Positions 42,540-51,538 of a DNA stretch of 64,000 nucleotides are shown in pieces. The position numbers and the translations under genes were made by a program. Where the stretch lies: positions 2,790,001-2,854,000 of the forward strand of contig NZ_CP095461.1 of assembly GCF_023022985.1 (NCBI RefSeq), given 5' to 3'. The DNA comes from Arthrobacter gengyunqii. Its GTDB lineage: Bacteria; Actinomycetota; Actinomycetes; Actinomycetales; Micrococcaceae. Within the stretch, counting starts at the first letter, position 1. Every line of letters begins with the position of its first letter. The notes below the pieces were generated by a model that saw only the letters and a list, made by a program, of their open reading frames with translations, was not told the DNA's origin and did not search any database.

Positions 42540-43522
42540 TACTTGCTTTCCTTCAGCCAGGCCGCCAGCTCGGTGGCCCAGTAGGTGAGAATCATGTTCG
42601 CGCCGGCCCGCTTGATGCCGAGCACGGACTCTTCGATGGCCCGGCGGCGGTCAATCCAGCCGTTGGCGGCGGCAGCTTCAATCATCGCGTACTCGCCGGA
42701 GATCTGGTAAGCGCCCACCGGGACCGGTGACATGGCGGCCACGTCGGCCAGCACGTCCAGGTAGCTCATGGCCGGCTTGACCATGACCATGTCGGCGCCT
42801 TCTTCGAGGTCCAGTTCAACCTCGAGGAGGGCTTCGCGGCGGTTAGCCGCCTCCATCTGGTAGGTCCGGCGGTCACCCTTGAGCTGGGAGTCCACGGCCT
42901 CGCGGAAGGGTCCGTAGAACGCGGAGGCGTACTTGGCGGCATAGGCGAACAGGGACACGTCCTGATAGCCGGCGGTGTCCAGGGCGTGGCGGATCACGGC
43001 AATCTGGCCGTCCATCATGCCGGACGGGCCCAGCACGTGGGCACCGGCGCGGGCCTGCTCCACGGCCATCCGGCCGTAAATCTCCAAGGTGGTGTCATTG
43101 TCCACCACGCCGTTTTCGTCCAGGACGCCGCAGTGCCCGTGGTCGGTGAATTCATCCAGGCAGACGTCGCTCATGATGACCAGCTCGTCGCCGATTTCCT
43201 CCCGCACGGCGGCAATGCCGCGGTTCAGGATGCCGTTGGGATCAACGCCGGCGCTGCCAACGGCGTCGCGCTCGGCGGGGATGCCGAAAAGCATGATCCC
43301 GCCAACACCCAGGTCAACCGCTTCAGCGGCCGCCTTCTTCAGGGAATCCATGGTGTGCTGGACGACGCCGGGCATGGAGGTGAGCGGGTTGGGTTCGCTG
43401 ATGCCCTCACGGACAAAGGCGGGGAGGATCAGCTCCGCCGGATCCAGGCGGTATTCGGCGGTCAATCTCCGCATGGCGGGCGTGGTGCGCAGCCGGCGGG
43501 GACGGTGCTGGGGGAAGCTCAT
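42539..43522 (-). CDS. hemB: Porphobilinogen synthase (delta-aminolevulinic acid dehydratase)
   Basis: The protein has 327 residues and condenses two aminolevulinate molecules. The catalytic lysines are in [15 protein letters not shown] and [11 protein letters not shown]. The metal region [16 protein letters not shown] retains two of the zinc-type cysteines, with Asp/Glu nearby for magnesium. [13 protein letters not shown] is the family N-terminus. It lies between hemD (33-base gap) and hemL in the leftward operon. Confidence 0.97.
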   Translation of the reverse strand: MSFPQHRPRRLRTTPAMRRLTAEYRLDPAELILPAFVREGISEPNPLTSMPGVVQHTMDSLKKAAAEAVDLGVGGIMLFGIPAERDAVGSAGVDPNGILNRGIAAVREEIGDELVIMSDVCLDEFTDHGHCGVLDENGVVDNDTTLEIYGRMAVEQARAGAHVLGPSGMMDGQIAVIRHALDTAGYQDVSLFAYAAKYASAFYGPFREAVDSQLKGDRRTYQMEAANRREALLEVELDLEEGADMVMVKPAMSYLDVLADVAAMSPVPVGAYQISGEYAMIEAAAANGWIDRRRAIEESVLGIKRAGANMILTYWATELAAWLKESK

Positions 43523-43555
43523 GAGATAAATCTGCCTTCCGATAATGACGGGGTA

Positions 43556-44434
43556 CTAGGTTGTGGGACCCGTAGACATAGCAACAGCAAGGGCCTGCGC
43601 TATTCCCTCGGGCGTGGGCTGGTCCGCCACGGCATCCGGCGTGATGTCCAGTTCGGCCATCTGGGCAGCCGTGCTGTCGCCGATGGCCACCAGAAGTGTG
43701 CCCGCCGGAACCGGCGAGCAGAGCCGCAGGAAACGGCGAACGATGCTCGGCGAGGTCAGCACGACGGCGCTGGGACGGGCCGGTGCCGCGGCAAGGAATT
43801 CCCGGGGCGTCAGCACCCGGGCCGTTCCGGCAGTCCCGGCGTCTGCCGCAGGGGTGAAACGGACCCCCGTGGCGGGGTAGTCCACGGTGCAGTAGGCCGT
43901 GACGGCACGGACGTCCCACCCCAGTGAGGTGAGATTGTCGCGGAGTCCCGGATCGGCAAGGTCTGCCTGCGGCAGCAGGATGCGCAGCGCCCCGCCCTCA
44001 GGGCCGGTGTCTTCCGGATGCGGCCAGGACTCAGCCAGCCCGCGGGCGGAATGATCCCCCTCGGGCATCAGGTCGACATCCAGTCCGATGTCTTCAAGAG
44101 CCTTGCGGGTTCCTGCCCCGACGGCGGCGATCCGGGTTCCGGCCGGGACGGCGGATGCGGCCGGCACGCCCAGGGCGGCGCAGCGGCGCACCATGGCACG
44201 CACGGTGGTCACGCTGGTGAAGATGACCCAGGCGAACCGCCCGGACCGCAGTGACATGAGCGCGGAATCGAGGGGTCCCGTGTCGGACGGAAACTGGAAG
44301 TCAATCAGCGGCAGAAGCGCCACGGCCGCACCGCGGGATTCCAGTTCCGCGGTCATCGCCGCCGCCCGGTCGGGGCTGCGCGGAAGGACCACGTTCAGTC
44401 CGGCCAGGTCCGCCCGGGCTTTGGCGCCGGCCAC
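43556..44434 (-). CDS. hemD: Uroporphyrinogen-III synthase
   Basis: This 292-residue protein has the two-lobed HemD fold: LNVVLPRSPDRAAAMTAEL and FAWVIFTSVTTVRAMV in lobe one, VVLTSPSIVRRFLRL and VAIGDSTAAQMAEL in lobe two. HemD sequences are weakly conserved, so position matters: it follows hemC by 24 bases and precedes hemB. It closes hydroxymethylbilane with inversion of ring D. GTG 44434 has GGAAG at about 7 bases. Confidence 0.9.
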   Translation of the reverse strand: MAGAKARADLAGLNVVLPRSPDRAAAMTAELESRGAAVALLPLIDFQFPSDTGPLDSALMSLRSGRFAWVIFTSVTTVRAMVRRCAALGVPAASAVPAGTRIAAVGAGTRKALEDIGLDVDLMPEGDHSARGLAESWPHPEDTGPEGGALRILLPQADLADPGLRDNLTSLGWDVRAVTAYCTVDYPATGVRFTPAADAGTAGTARVLTPREFLAAAPARPSAVVLTSPSIVRRFLRLCSPVPAGTLLVAIGDSTAAQMAELDITPDAVADQPTPEGIAQALAVAMSTGPTT

Positions 44435-44458
44435 CTCAGCGGCTTCCGGAATGCGGCA

Positions 44459-45415
44459 TCAGCTGACCGCCAGGTCCGTCAGGGAAGCGGCGCCGGCGGC
44501 GAGCAGGTCCTCGGCGAGGCGGACGCCCAGGGCGCGGGCGCCGTCTTCATCCAGTTCAGCGGTGGCAGCGGAACGCCGCATAATCTTGGTGCCGTCGTCG
44601 CTGCAGACCACGACTTCCAGATGCAGGCGCACCTCGGTCAGGGTGGCGAGGGCGCCGATGGGTGCGGTGCAGCCGGCTTCCAGCCGGTTCAGCAGCGCCC
44701 GTTCCGCGGTGACCGTGAGGCGGGCGGCATTGTTGTCGTAGGCGGCCAGGGCACGGCTCAGCGGGCCTTCGGCCGCGTCGGCGCTGCGGCACTCCACGGC
44801 CAGGGCACCCTGGCCGGGAGCCGGAAGCATGACGGAGGGATCCAGGAATTCCGAGACCTTCTCCAGCCGGCCCAGGCGCGCCAGGCCGGCAGCTGCCAGC
44901 ACGACGGCGTCAAGGTCGCCGGGAGCGCCTTCCACCAGCCCGGACACACGGCCCAGGCGGGTGTCCACGTTGCCGCGGATATCCACTACCTCCAGGTCCG
45001 GACGGGCGGCACGCAGCTGTGCGGCCCGGCGCGGAGAGCCGGTGCCCACGCGGGCGCCTTCGGGCAGCTGCGCCAGGGTCAGGCCGTCGCGGGCGCAGAG
45101 TGCGTCACGGACGTCCACCCGGCCCGGGATGGCGCCGATGGTCAGTCCCTCCGCTGCCCCGGTGGGCAGGTCCTTGAGGGAATGCACGGCTACGTCGCAG
45201 TCTCCGCGCAGCAGCGAGTCCCGCAGCGCAGCCACGAACACACCGGTGCCGCCGATTTGCGACAGGGCTGCCCGGTTGATGTCTCCCTCGGTCCGTACCC
45301 GGACGAGTTCAACATCGAAACCGCCCAGTTCGGAGAGCGCGTTGGCCACCGTGGTGGTCTGGGTGACAGCCAGTGCGCTGCCTCGGGTGCCGATCAGGAC
45401 GGGCGAATGCGCCAC
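44459..45415 (-). CDS. hemC: Porphobilinogen deaminase (hydroxymethylbilane synthase)
   Basis: The protein has 318 residues. It joins four porphobilinogens using a dipyrromethane cofactor bound to the Cys in NRLEAGCTAPIGA (about residue 245). Other signatures are LIGTRGSALAVTQT at the N-terminus, HSLKDLPTGAAEGL with the catalytic Asp-type region, and GTGSPRRAAQLRAARPDL. GTG 45415 overlaps the cpfC stop by one base. Confidence 0.97.
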   Translation of the reverse strand: MAHSPVLIGTRGSALAVTQTTTVANALSELGGFDVELVRVRTEGDINRAALSQIGGTGVFVAALRDSLLRGDCDVAVHSLKDLPTGAAEGLTIGAIPGRVDVRDALCARDGLTLAQLPEGARVGTGSPRRAAQLRAARPDLEVVDIRGNVDTRLGRVSGLVEGAPGDLDAVVLAAAGLARLGRLEKVSEFLDPSVMLPAPGQGALAVECRSADAAEGPLSRALAAYDNNAARLTVTAERALLNRLEAGCTAPIGALATLTEVRLHLEVVVCSDDGTKIMRRSAATAELDEDGARALGVRLAEDLLAAGAASLTDLAVS

Positions 45416-46611
45416 TACTGCACACCCACCGTGGAATCGGCTCCGGCGATTGTCGGCTTTTCGCCGCGCAGGTTGGCGCAGCAGCCGGTACGGCAGACGT
45501 CGTACCAGGGGCCCAGCGGTGTCACAGCGGGACGGTCGGCAATGTTGTTTTCGACAGTGCGCTCACAGAGCAGGTCCACCAGCCCGGACACGAAGGTTTC
45601 GTGGATGCCCGGGGTGGGTGCGCGGTGTGCCGCAAGGCCCAGCTCCTTACAGGTGTCCATGGCCTCGGTATCGAGGTCCCAGAGGACTTCCATGTGGTCG
45701 CTGACGAAGCCCAGGGGCACAATCACGACACCCTTCACACCCTTGGCAGGGAGCTCGGCAATGGCGTCATTGATATCCGGCTCCAGCCACGGGGTGTGCG
45801 GGGATCCGGAGCGCGACTGGTAGACGAGCTGCCAGTCCAGGCCGGCGGCTTCGGGGATGCGGTCGATGATGGCGCGGGCATTGGCGAGGTGCTGCGCCAC
45901 GTAGGCACTGGACTCCTCGAACTCGCGGTCGCGCGGGCCGGATGCTTCGGCGTCGGCGGTGGGAATGGAGTGCGTGGAGAACAGGATTTCAATCTTCCCG
46001 TCCTCTTCGCCGCGCTCGGCAAGCTGCTCGCGGACCCGGGCGAGGGAATCGCGGACGCCCTCCACGAACGGCTCCACGAATCCGGGGTGGTCGAAGTACT
46101 GGCGGACCTTGTCCACCTGCAGTTTCTTGTCCAGGCCGGTGGCCAGCAGGTTCATGCCCAGGTCCTCTCGGTACTGGCGGCAGCTGGAGTACGAGGAGTA
46201 CACGCTGGTGGTGACCATGAGCAGGCGGCGGTAGCCGGTGTCATAGGCTTCTTGCAGCACGTCCTTGATGTACGGGGCCCAGTTGCGGTTTCCCCAGAGC
46301 ACGGGAGTGTCGATGCCGCGGCGCGTAAGCTCGGCCTCGAGGGCGGCCTTCAGTGCACGGTTCTGCTCGTTGATCGGGCTGATGCCGCCGTTGGCGCGGT
46401 AGTGGGTGGCCACTTCCTCCAGCCGCTCGTCGGGGATGCCCCGGCCGCGGGTGACGTTGCGCAGGAACGGAATGACATCTTCCTGGCCTTCGGGGCCGCC
46501 AAAGGAGGCCAGCAGGATGGCGTCGTAGTGCTTGGGCGCCATGCGGCCGTTCTCATCGACGCCCTCACGCGGGTCGAAGGATGCAGGCTCATTGCTTATG
46601 GATGTGGTCAT
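45415..46611 (-). CDS. cpfC: Coproporphyrin ferrochelatase (HemH/CpfC)
   Basis: The protein has 398 residues. Ferrochelatase signatures are AILLASFGGPEGQEDV at the start, IEILFSTHSIP with the iron-site His, and GVVIVPLGFVSDHMEVLWDL with the acidic metal ligands. A C-terminal extension carries cysteines (VCRTGCCANL) that may bind a 2Fe-2S cluster, as in several actinobacterial enzymes. In Gram-positive bacteria this enzyme inserts iron into coproporphyrin III. The neighbour chdC supports that route. It overlaps chdC by 4 bases. Confidence 0.95.
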   Translation of the reverse strand: MTTSISNEPASFDPREGVDENGRMAPKHYDAILLASFGGPEGQEDVIPFLRNVTRGRGIPDERLEEVATHYRANGGISPINEQNRALKAALEAELTRRGIDTPVLWGNRNWAPYIKDVLQEAYDTGYRRLLMVTTSVYSSYSSCRQYREDLGMNLLATGLDKKLQVDKVRQYFDHPGFVEPFVEGVRDSLARVREQLAERGEEDGKIEILFSTHSIPTADAEASGPRDREFEESSAYVAQHLANARAIIDRIPEAAGLDWQLVYQSRSGSPHTPWLEPDINDAIAELPAKGVKGVVIVPLGFVSDHMEVLWDLDTEAMDTCKELGLAAHRAPTPGIHETFVSGLVDLLCERTVENNIADRPAVTPLGPWYDVCRTGCCANLRGEKPTIAGADSTVGVQ

Positions 46612-47327
46612 TTCAGTACCTCGGCAACCTCGGCGGCGGCAATGCGCCGGCCGGTGTAGAAGGGGATTTCTTCGCGGACGTGGTTGCGTGCCTCGGTGGA
46701 GCGCAGGTGGCGCATCATGTCCACCAGGTCAACCAGGTTGGGTGCTTCCAGGCCCAGGATCCATTCCCAGTCGCCCAGTGCGAAGGACGCCACGGTGTTG
46801 GCCAGGACCTGCGGGAATTCGCGGCCGAGCATGCCGTGGTCGCGCAGCATCTTGCCGCGCTCTTCGGCGGGCAGCAGGTACCACTCGTAGGAACGGACAA
46901 ACGGGTAGACACAGATCCAGGCTTCGGGGGCGATGCCCCGGGCGTAGGAGGGCCAGTGGTTCTTGGAGAACTCGGCGTCGCGGTGCACACCCATGGCCGA
47001 CCAGGCGATTTCGGTTCCGGCAAAGAGGCCGGAACGGCGGATGTCGCGGATGGCGGACTGCAGGTCTTCGGCCCGGCCGCCGTGCAGCCACACCATGACG
47101 TCGGCGTCCGCACGCATCGCGGAGACGTCGTACAGTCCGCGCAGGGTGACGTGGCGTTCAGCCAGCTGATCGGCCAGTGCCTCGAAGGCCCTGACATTTT
47201 CCTCGGAATCGGCAGCTGCACCGGACGTTCCCCCTGCAGCGGACCGCTTGAAAACGGTCCAGAGGGTAAAGAACTGTTCTTCGGTGACGGCTGTTTCTGC
47301 GGTGCTCTGACCCATGGGCTCACTCAT
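46608..47327 (-). CDS. chdC: Coproheme decarboxylase (HemQ/ChdC, chlorite dismutase family)
   Basis: This 239-residue protein converts coproheme III to heme b, the last step of the coproporphyrin-dependent pathway. VYPFVRSYEWYLLPAEER includes the catalytic Tyr, and MVWLHGGRAEDLQS plus EFSKNHWPSYARG are family marks. It lies directly upstream of cpfC with a 4-base overlap. Two hairpins lie between it and cgoX. The ribosome binding region (AAAGGG) falls in the smaller one. Confidence 0.95.
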   Translation of the reverse strand: MSEPMGQSTAETAVTEEQFFTLWTVFKRSAAGGTSGAAADSEENVRAFEALADQLAERHVTLRGLYDVSAMRADADVMVWLHGGRAEDLQSAIRDIRRSGLFAGTEIAWSAMGVHRDAEFSKNHWPSYARGIAPEAWICVYPFVRSYEWYLLPAEERGKMLRDHGMLGREFPQVLANTVASFALGDWEWILGLEAPNLVDLVDMMRHLRSTEARNHVREEIPFYTGRRIAAAEVAEVLK

Positions 47328-47337
47328 GATTAACAGT

Positions 47338-47353
47338 CTGCCCTTTTGGGCAG
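47338..47353 (-). promoter_or_regulatory. Small hairpin over the chdC ribosome binding site
   Basis: CTGCCC (47338-47343) and GGGCAG (47348-47353) form a 6-bp stem with a 4-base loop, ending 10 bases before the chdC ATG. The purine-rich AAAAGGG that could act as Shine-Dalgarno lies in its loop and stem. Confidence 0.5.
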
Positions 47354-47369
47354 GCTTAGACGAAATACT

Positions 47370-47394
47370 CCACTTCTACTTCTTGTAGAAGTGG
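47370..47394 (-). terminator. Hairpin after cgoX, terminator or attenuator
   Basis: CCACTTCTAC (47370-47379) and GTAGAAGTGG (47385-47394) form a perfect 10-bp stem with a 5-base loop, 7 bases past the cgoX stop. It is followed on the minus strand by AGTATTTCGTC, not a full T-run, so partial termination or mRNA processing is possible. Confidence 0.55.
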
Positions 47395-47400
47395 CCAATG

Positions 47401-48960
47401 TCACAACTGGTCCAGCTGGTCCGCCAGGCCTGCAATCCGGGTGCGCGTATCGGCGGTAACGGCTGCCAGTCCGGTGCCTGCCAACCAGGCTCCCACCACT
47501 TCCAGCCCGGGAACGGCCTCGACAGCGGCGCGGACCGCGGCAACCCGGTCGTGGTGCCCGACGGCGGCGGATGGCAGGGCGCCGACCCACCGCACGACGT
47601 CCCAGCCCACCACGTCGTCAACCCCCAGCGGGATCTGGAGGAGGACCGAGGCGTCGGCCAGCGCCTGCGCGAAGAGGTCCTCGTCGCCGCGCTTCACGGG
47701 GCTTGTCCGTGCCGCCGCAGCGGAGTCCTCAGCGCTCAGGGCCCGGCCGTAGGAGAGCCGCAGCACGTGCGTTCCCGGTCCGGTGGAGTCAGCGAGCCAT
47801 TGCCATTTTGCGGTGGCGTGGGTCAGGGCCTTGGCGTCAACGGCTTCAACGTCAGCTGCAACAAGCACCCCGGTGCCGCGCGGATGGGCGTCCAAATCCG
47901 GCTGGTCCACCACCAGGGTGACGAGGGCGACGCCGGGTCCGGGACCCGGACGGGCGGCTGCCAGCTCGGGAACGCTGCCGGTCAGCAGATCTGAGGCGGA
48001 GGGGCCGTCAGTGGCCATGACCAGCGCGTCGGCAAAGACTGTTTCCTCCACGGGTGCAGCGCCTGCGGCGGCCGAGACCAGCCAGCCGCTGCCGCTGCGC
48101 TCCACCGCCGTGACGGGGCAGCCGGTGCGGATATTCACGCCCAGGGCCAGCAGGTCCTTCTCGAGGGCACGGGTGAGCATGCCCATGCCGCCGGCCAGGC
48201 CGGCCACGGCTGATCCGGCGGGCGCGGATGCCCGCATCGAAGCCACTGCCCCGGAAAGGGATCCATGCTTTGCCAGTGCCGCCCGAAGCCCCGGAGCCAC
48301 CGAGTCCACGTCCAGCACGTCGGGATCCGAGGAATACACGCCACCCACCACGGGAGCCACCAGCCGGCGCAGCACAGCCTCGCCCATGCGGGCACGGACC
48401 ACTTCACCCAGGCTCACGGTCTCGCGGCGGACCAGGCTGCCCACCGGCAACACCTTGTCCAGTGCGGCCCGTGCGGAACCTGCCCGTCCGATCGCCTGCA
48501 CAATTTCCGGCGCCCGCGGATCAGCGGGAATGCCGAGCAGGCCGCTCTGGGGCATCCGCTGGGCGGCGGCGGCGACGTCGTCGCCGGCCAGCTGCAGCCA
48601 GGCCCCGTCCCGGTTTGGCTGAACGATGGCGTCGCCCAGTCCCAGCTCTTCCATCAGGTCAGGTACTGCGCGGGAGCGGGTGGCGAAGGATTCCGCTCCA
48701 CTGTCCAGGGTCAGTCCCGCCACGGAATGGGTGCCCACGCAACCGCCAAGCTCAGTTCCGGCTTCAAACAGGGTCACTGCCACGCCGGTGCGGGCCAGGT
48801 CGCGGGCGGCAATCAGCCCTGAGATGCCGCCGCCGACCACCACACCGGTTTTTTGTGCAGGCCCGGGCACTGCGGGGTCAGCATCGGGAGCGGTTTTCCG
48901 CGCGGTCGGAAAATGGGACAGGGCCGCGGGCAGGTGAGGAAGAACCGGACGGTGCGGCAT
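47401..48960 (-). CDS. cgoX: Coproporphyrinogen III oxidase CgoX (HemG/HemY-type flavoprotein)
   Basis: This 519-residue FAD enzyme begins its conserved part with VVVGGGISGLIAARDLARTG (dinucleotide-binding motif, about residues 40-60) and has TLFEAGTELGGCVGTHSVAG. It ends with VVGAWLAGTGLAAVTADTRT. In Gram-positive bacteria the HemY-type oxidase acts on coproporphyrinogen III and makes coproporphyrin III. The ATG at 48960 lies 2 bases after the hemE stop. The first ~38 residues are a low-complexity lead not seen in all homologues. Confidence 0.93.
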   Translation of the reverse strand: MPHRPVLPHLPAALSHFPTARKTAPDADPAVPGPAQKTGVVVGGGISGLIAARDLARTGVAVTLFEAGTELGGCVGTHSVAGLTLDSGAESFATRSRAVPDLMEELGLGDAIVQPNRDGAWLQLAGDDVAAAAQRMPQSGLLGIPADPRAPEIVQAIGRAGSARAALDKVLPVGSLVRRETVSLGEVVRARMGEAVLRRLVAPVVGGVYSSDPDVLDVDSVAPGLRAALAKHGSLSGAVASMRASAPAGSAVAGLAGGMGMLTRALEKDLLALGVNIRTGCPVTAVERSGSGWLVSAAAGAAPVEETVFADALVMATDGPSASDLLTGSVPELAAARPGPGPGVALVTLVVDQPDLDAHPRGTGVLVAADVEAVDAKALTHATAKWQWLADSTGPGTHVLRLSYGRALSAEDSAAAARTSPVKRGDEDLFAQALADASVLLQIPLGVDDVVGWDVVRWVGALPSAAVGHHDRVAAVRAAVEAVPGLEVVGAWLAGTGLAAVTADTRTRIAGLADQLDQL

Positions 48961-48962
48961 GG

Positions 48963-50024
48963 TTACGGCTCCACCGAGTGGATGAGCTCGACCACCCGCG
49001 TCAGGACGTCCGGATCCGTCTCGGGAGGAACGCCGTGGCCGAGGTTGACCACATGGCCCGGCGCCGCAGCTCCGGCGGCCAGAACCTCGCGCACATGGGC
49101 CTCGAGGACCGGCCACGGTGCATTCAGCAGTGCGGGGTCGATGTTTCCCTGCAGCGGCGTCGTTCCGCCGAGGCGGCGGTTGGCCTCATCCAGCGGCAGC
49201 CGGTAGTCCACTCCCACCACGTCCACGCCAACATCACGCATGGCACCCAGCAATTCGGAGGTGCCGGTGCCGAAATGCACCAGCGGAGCGCCAAGGTCCC
49301 GGACATAGTCCAAGGCGCGGCTTGACGCCGGTGCCACGTGCCGGGTGTAGTCAGCCAGGCCCAGCGACCCGGCCCAGGAGTCGAAGAGCTGTCCCGCACT
49401 GGCTCCTGCTTCAAGCTGGGCGCGAAGGAACATGCCCGAAGCATCAGCGGCCCACTCCGTCAGCGCACGCCAGGCGTCCGGGTCCGCGTGCATCATGGTC
49501 CGCGGGCCCAGGTGGTCGCGGGAGGGCTTGCCCTCCACCATGTAGGCCGCGAGGGTAAACGGGGCGCCGGCGAAACCGATCAGCGGCGTTTTGCCAAGTT
49601 CCGCCACGGTCAAACGGACTGCTTCCCGGATTGGCTCCAGCGCCTCCTCAGTGAGGACCGGCAGGGCTGCCACATCCGCCGCCGTGCGCACCGGTGTACC
49701 AAGGACAGGTCCGACGCCGGGAACAATGTCGACGTCGACACCGGCCAGCTTGAGCGGAATGACAATGTCCGAGAAGAAGATGCCGGCATCGACGTCGTGC
49801 CGGCGGACGGGCTGCAGCGTGATTTCGGAGGCCAGCGCCGGATCCAGGCAGGAATCCAGCATCGCGATACCCTCCCGCAGCTTGCGGTATTCAGGCAGCG
49901 ACCTTCCGGCCTGGCGCATGAACCAGACCGGCCGGCGGGACGGAGTTCCACCCCGGTAGGCGGTAATGAGGGGGGAATCGGCCGTGCGGCCATCCATGAG
50001 CGGATGAGAGGCGCTAAGAGTCAT
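48963..50024 (-). CDS. hemE: Uroporphyrinogen decarboxylase
   Basis: The protein has 353 residues and converts uroporphyrinogen III to coproporphyrinogen III. Signatures are PVWFMRQAGRSLPEYR with the catalytic Arg region, DVDAGIFFSDIVIPLKLAGV with the catalytic Asp, IGFAGAPFTLAAYMVEG, and VVNLGHGVPPETDPD near the end. It is the first gene of the leftward heme operon, reading away from hemA. GGAGAG lies 8-9 bases before the ATG. Confidence 0.97.
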   Translation of the reverse strand: MTLSASHPLMDGRTADSPLITAYRGGTPSRRPVWFMRQAGRSLPEYRKLREGIAMLDSCLDPALASEITLQPVRRHDVDAGIFFSDIVIPLKLAGVDVDIVPGVGPVLGTPVRTAADVAALPVLTEEALEPIREAVRLTVAELGKTPLIGFAGAPFTLAAYMVEGKPSRDHLGPRTMMHADPDAWRALTEWAADASGMFLRAQLEAGASAGQLFDSWAGSLGLADYTRHVAPASSRALDYVRDLGAPLVHFGTGTSELLGAMRDVGVDVVGVDYRLPLDEANRRLGGTTPLQGNIDPALLNAPWPVLEAHVREVLAAGAAAPGHVVNLGHGVPPETDPDVLTRVVELIHSVEP

Positions 50025-50181
50025 ACCCTGATTCTCTCCAAAATCCTCTCCGATGGATAACCGGGCAGGCCCGCTGCACCCGCAAAGGCTTCGGAGGTGA
50101 CGGGAAACACGCTGAAAAAGGGGTCAGGTAAGGGCTGCCTATTGGGGTCTGCTGAGAGTCCGTGGCTAGTATTGAGGCACT
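50025..50181. promoter_or_regulatory. Divergent hemE/hemA promoter region
   Basis: These 157 bases must hold promoters for both heme transcription units. A possible rightward -10 is TAGTAT (50167-50172), close to the GTG of hemA, which suggests a very short or absent leader. No clear operator palindrome was seen. Confidence 0.4.
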
Positions 50182-51537
50182 GTGGTTCTACTTTCCCTTA
50201 TTGCGACACACTCCGATGTTGACCTGGAAACCGTTGCGCGCCTCAGCGCCGGCGCCTCTCAGGTCTCCTCCTCCCTGCTCGAAACCGGATCCGCGGTGAC
50301 CGGATCCGTGGTCCTGGCCACCTGCAACCGGTTCGAGGTCTACTGCGAGGCCAAGTCGGAGGCGGACGTCGAAGCGGCCCGCTCCGCCGTCGTCGCAGAA
50401 ATCAGCCGGCACTCCGGACTGAGCAAAGACCTGGTCTCGCGTTCTTTCACCACCAACACCGGTGAATCAGTGGCCAAGCACCTGTTCGCCGTCGGCGCCG
50501 GTTTGGATTCCGCCGTGGTGGGCGAGCGTGAAATTGCCGGCCAGGTCCGCCGGGCACTGATCGAGGCCCAGGACAAAGGCACCGCAAGCGGCGGTCTCAC
50601 CCGCCTCTTCCAGACAGCCTCACGCACAGCCAAAGATGTTGGAGCACTGACAGCCCTCGGTAAGCGGGGGCTTTCCATTGTTTCCGTAGCACTGGAACTG
50701 GCCACCGATCTCTCCATGGACACAGACTGGTCCGCCAAGGACGTTGTCGTCTTCGGCACCGGCGCTTACGCCGGAGCGACCATGGCGCTGCTCAAGGAAC
50801 GCGGCTGCACCCGCATCAGCGTGTATTCCTCCTCCGGGCGGGCCGAGTCCTTTACCGCATCGCGCGGCGGAACTCCGTTGACCCGGGACTCGCTGCCGGA
50901 TGCACTGGCCGCAGCGGACGTGGTGATCGGCTGCAGCGGAAGCGAAAGCCAGGTGAGCGCCCAGGACGTCAGGCGCGTCCGGAAATCCAGCAGCAAGCCG
51001 TTGATCATCATTGATTTGGCCCTGACCCATGATTTCGACCCGGCCGTCCGCGAGGTGGACGGCGTGGAACTGATCACCCTGGAATCGGTGCGTCTGGCAG
51101 CCCCGGCAGAGCAGGTGGAGTCCCTGAAGCAGGCCAGCAGCATCGTGGCCGACGCCGCCAAGTCCTTCTCTGAACTCCAGCTGAGCCGCCAAATGGACTC
51201 TGCCATTGTTGCGCTGCGCCGACACACCCTGAATGTCCTGGATTCCGAGCTGGAAAAGGTCCGTGCCCAGCACGGCTGCACCGGCGCCGCGGAGGAAGTG
51301 GAGTTTGCCATGCGCCGCATGGTCAAGCAGCTCCTGCATGTTCCCACCGTGCGCGCACGCGAGCTCGCCGCCAGCGGCCAGCAGGATGACTACATCAAGG
51401 GTCTTGAAGCACTGTTCGGCATCACCCCGGAGAACCCGGTGGAGCGCCGCCGCCCGGCAGCCTCTCCCCACGCCGCCGGCACCGGTTCCAGCCGACCCGA
51501 TTCCGAAGACGGCACGGACACCGCGGCTTCAGCCTGA
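50182..51537 (+). CDS. hemA: Glutamyl-tRNA reductase
   Basis: The protein has 451 residues. It catalyses the first committed step of tetrapyrrole synthesis, reducing glutamyl-tRNA to glutamate-1-semialdehyde. The catalytic Cys is in [14 protein letters not shown]. The [17 protein letters not shown] segment and the NADPH-binding [20 protein letters not shown] follow, with a C-terminal dimerisation region. The C-terminal ~30 residues are a Pro/Ser-rich tail. It starts with GTG, diverges from hemE, and converges with the moeZ-like gene with one base between the stops. Confidence 0.96.
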   Translation: MVLLSLIATHSDVDLETVARLSAGASQVSSSLLETGSAVTGSVVLATCNRFEVYCEAKSEADVEAARSAVVAEISRHSGLSKDLVSRSFTTNTGESVAKHLFAVGAGLDSAVVGEREIAGQVRRALIEAQDKGTASGGLTRLFQTASRTAKDVGALTALGKRGLSIVSVALELATDLSMDTDWSAKDVVVFGTGAYAGATMALLKERGCTRISVYSSSGRAESFTASRGGTPLTRDSLPDALAAADVVIGCSGSESQVSAQDVRRVRKSSSKPLIIIDLALTHDFDPAVREVDGVELITLESVRLAAPAEQVESLKQASSIVADAAKSFSELQLSRQMDSAIVALRRHTLNVLDSELEKVRAQHGCTGAAEEVEFAMRRMVKQLLHVPTVRARELAASGQQDDYIKGLEALFGITPENPVERRRPAASPHAAGTGSSRPDSEDGTDTAASA

Positions 51538-51538
51538 A

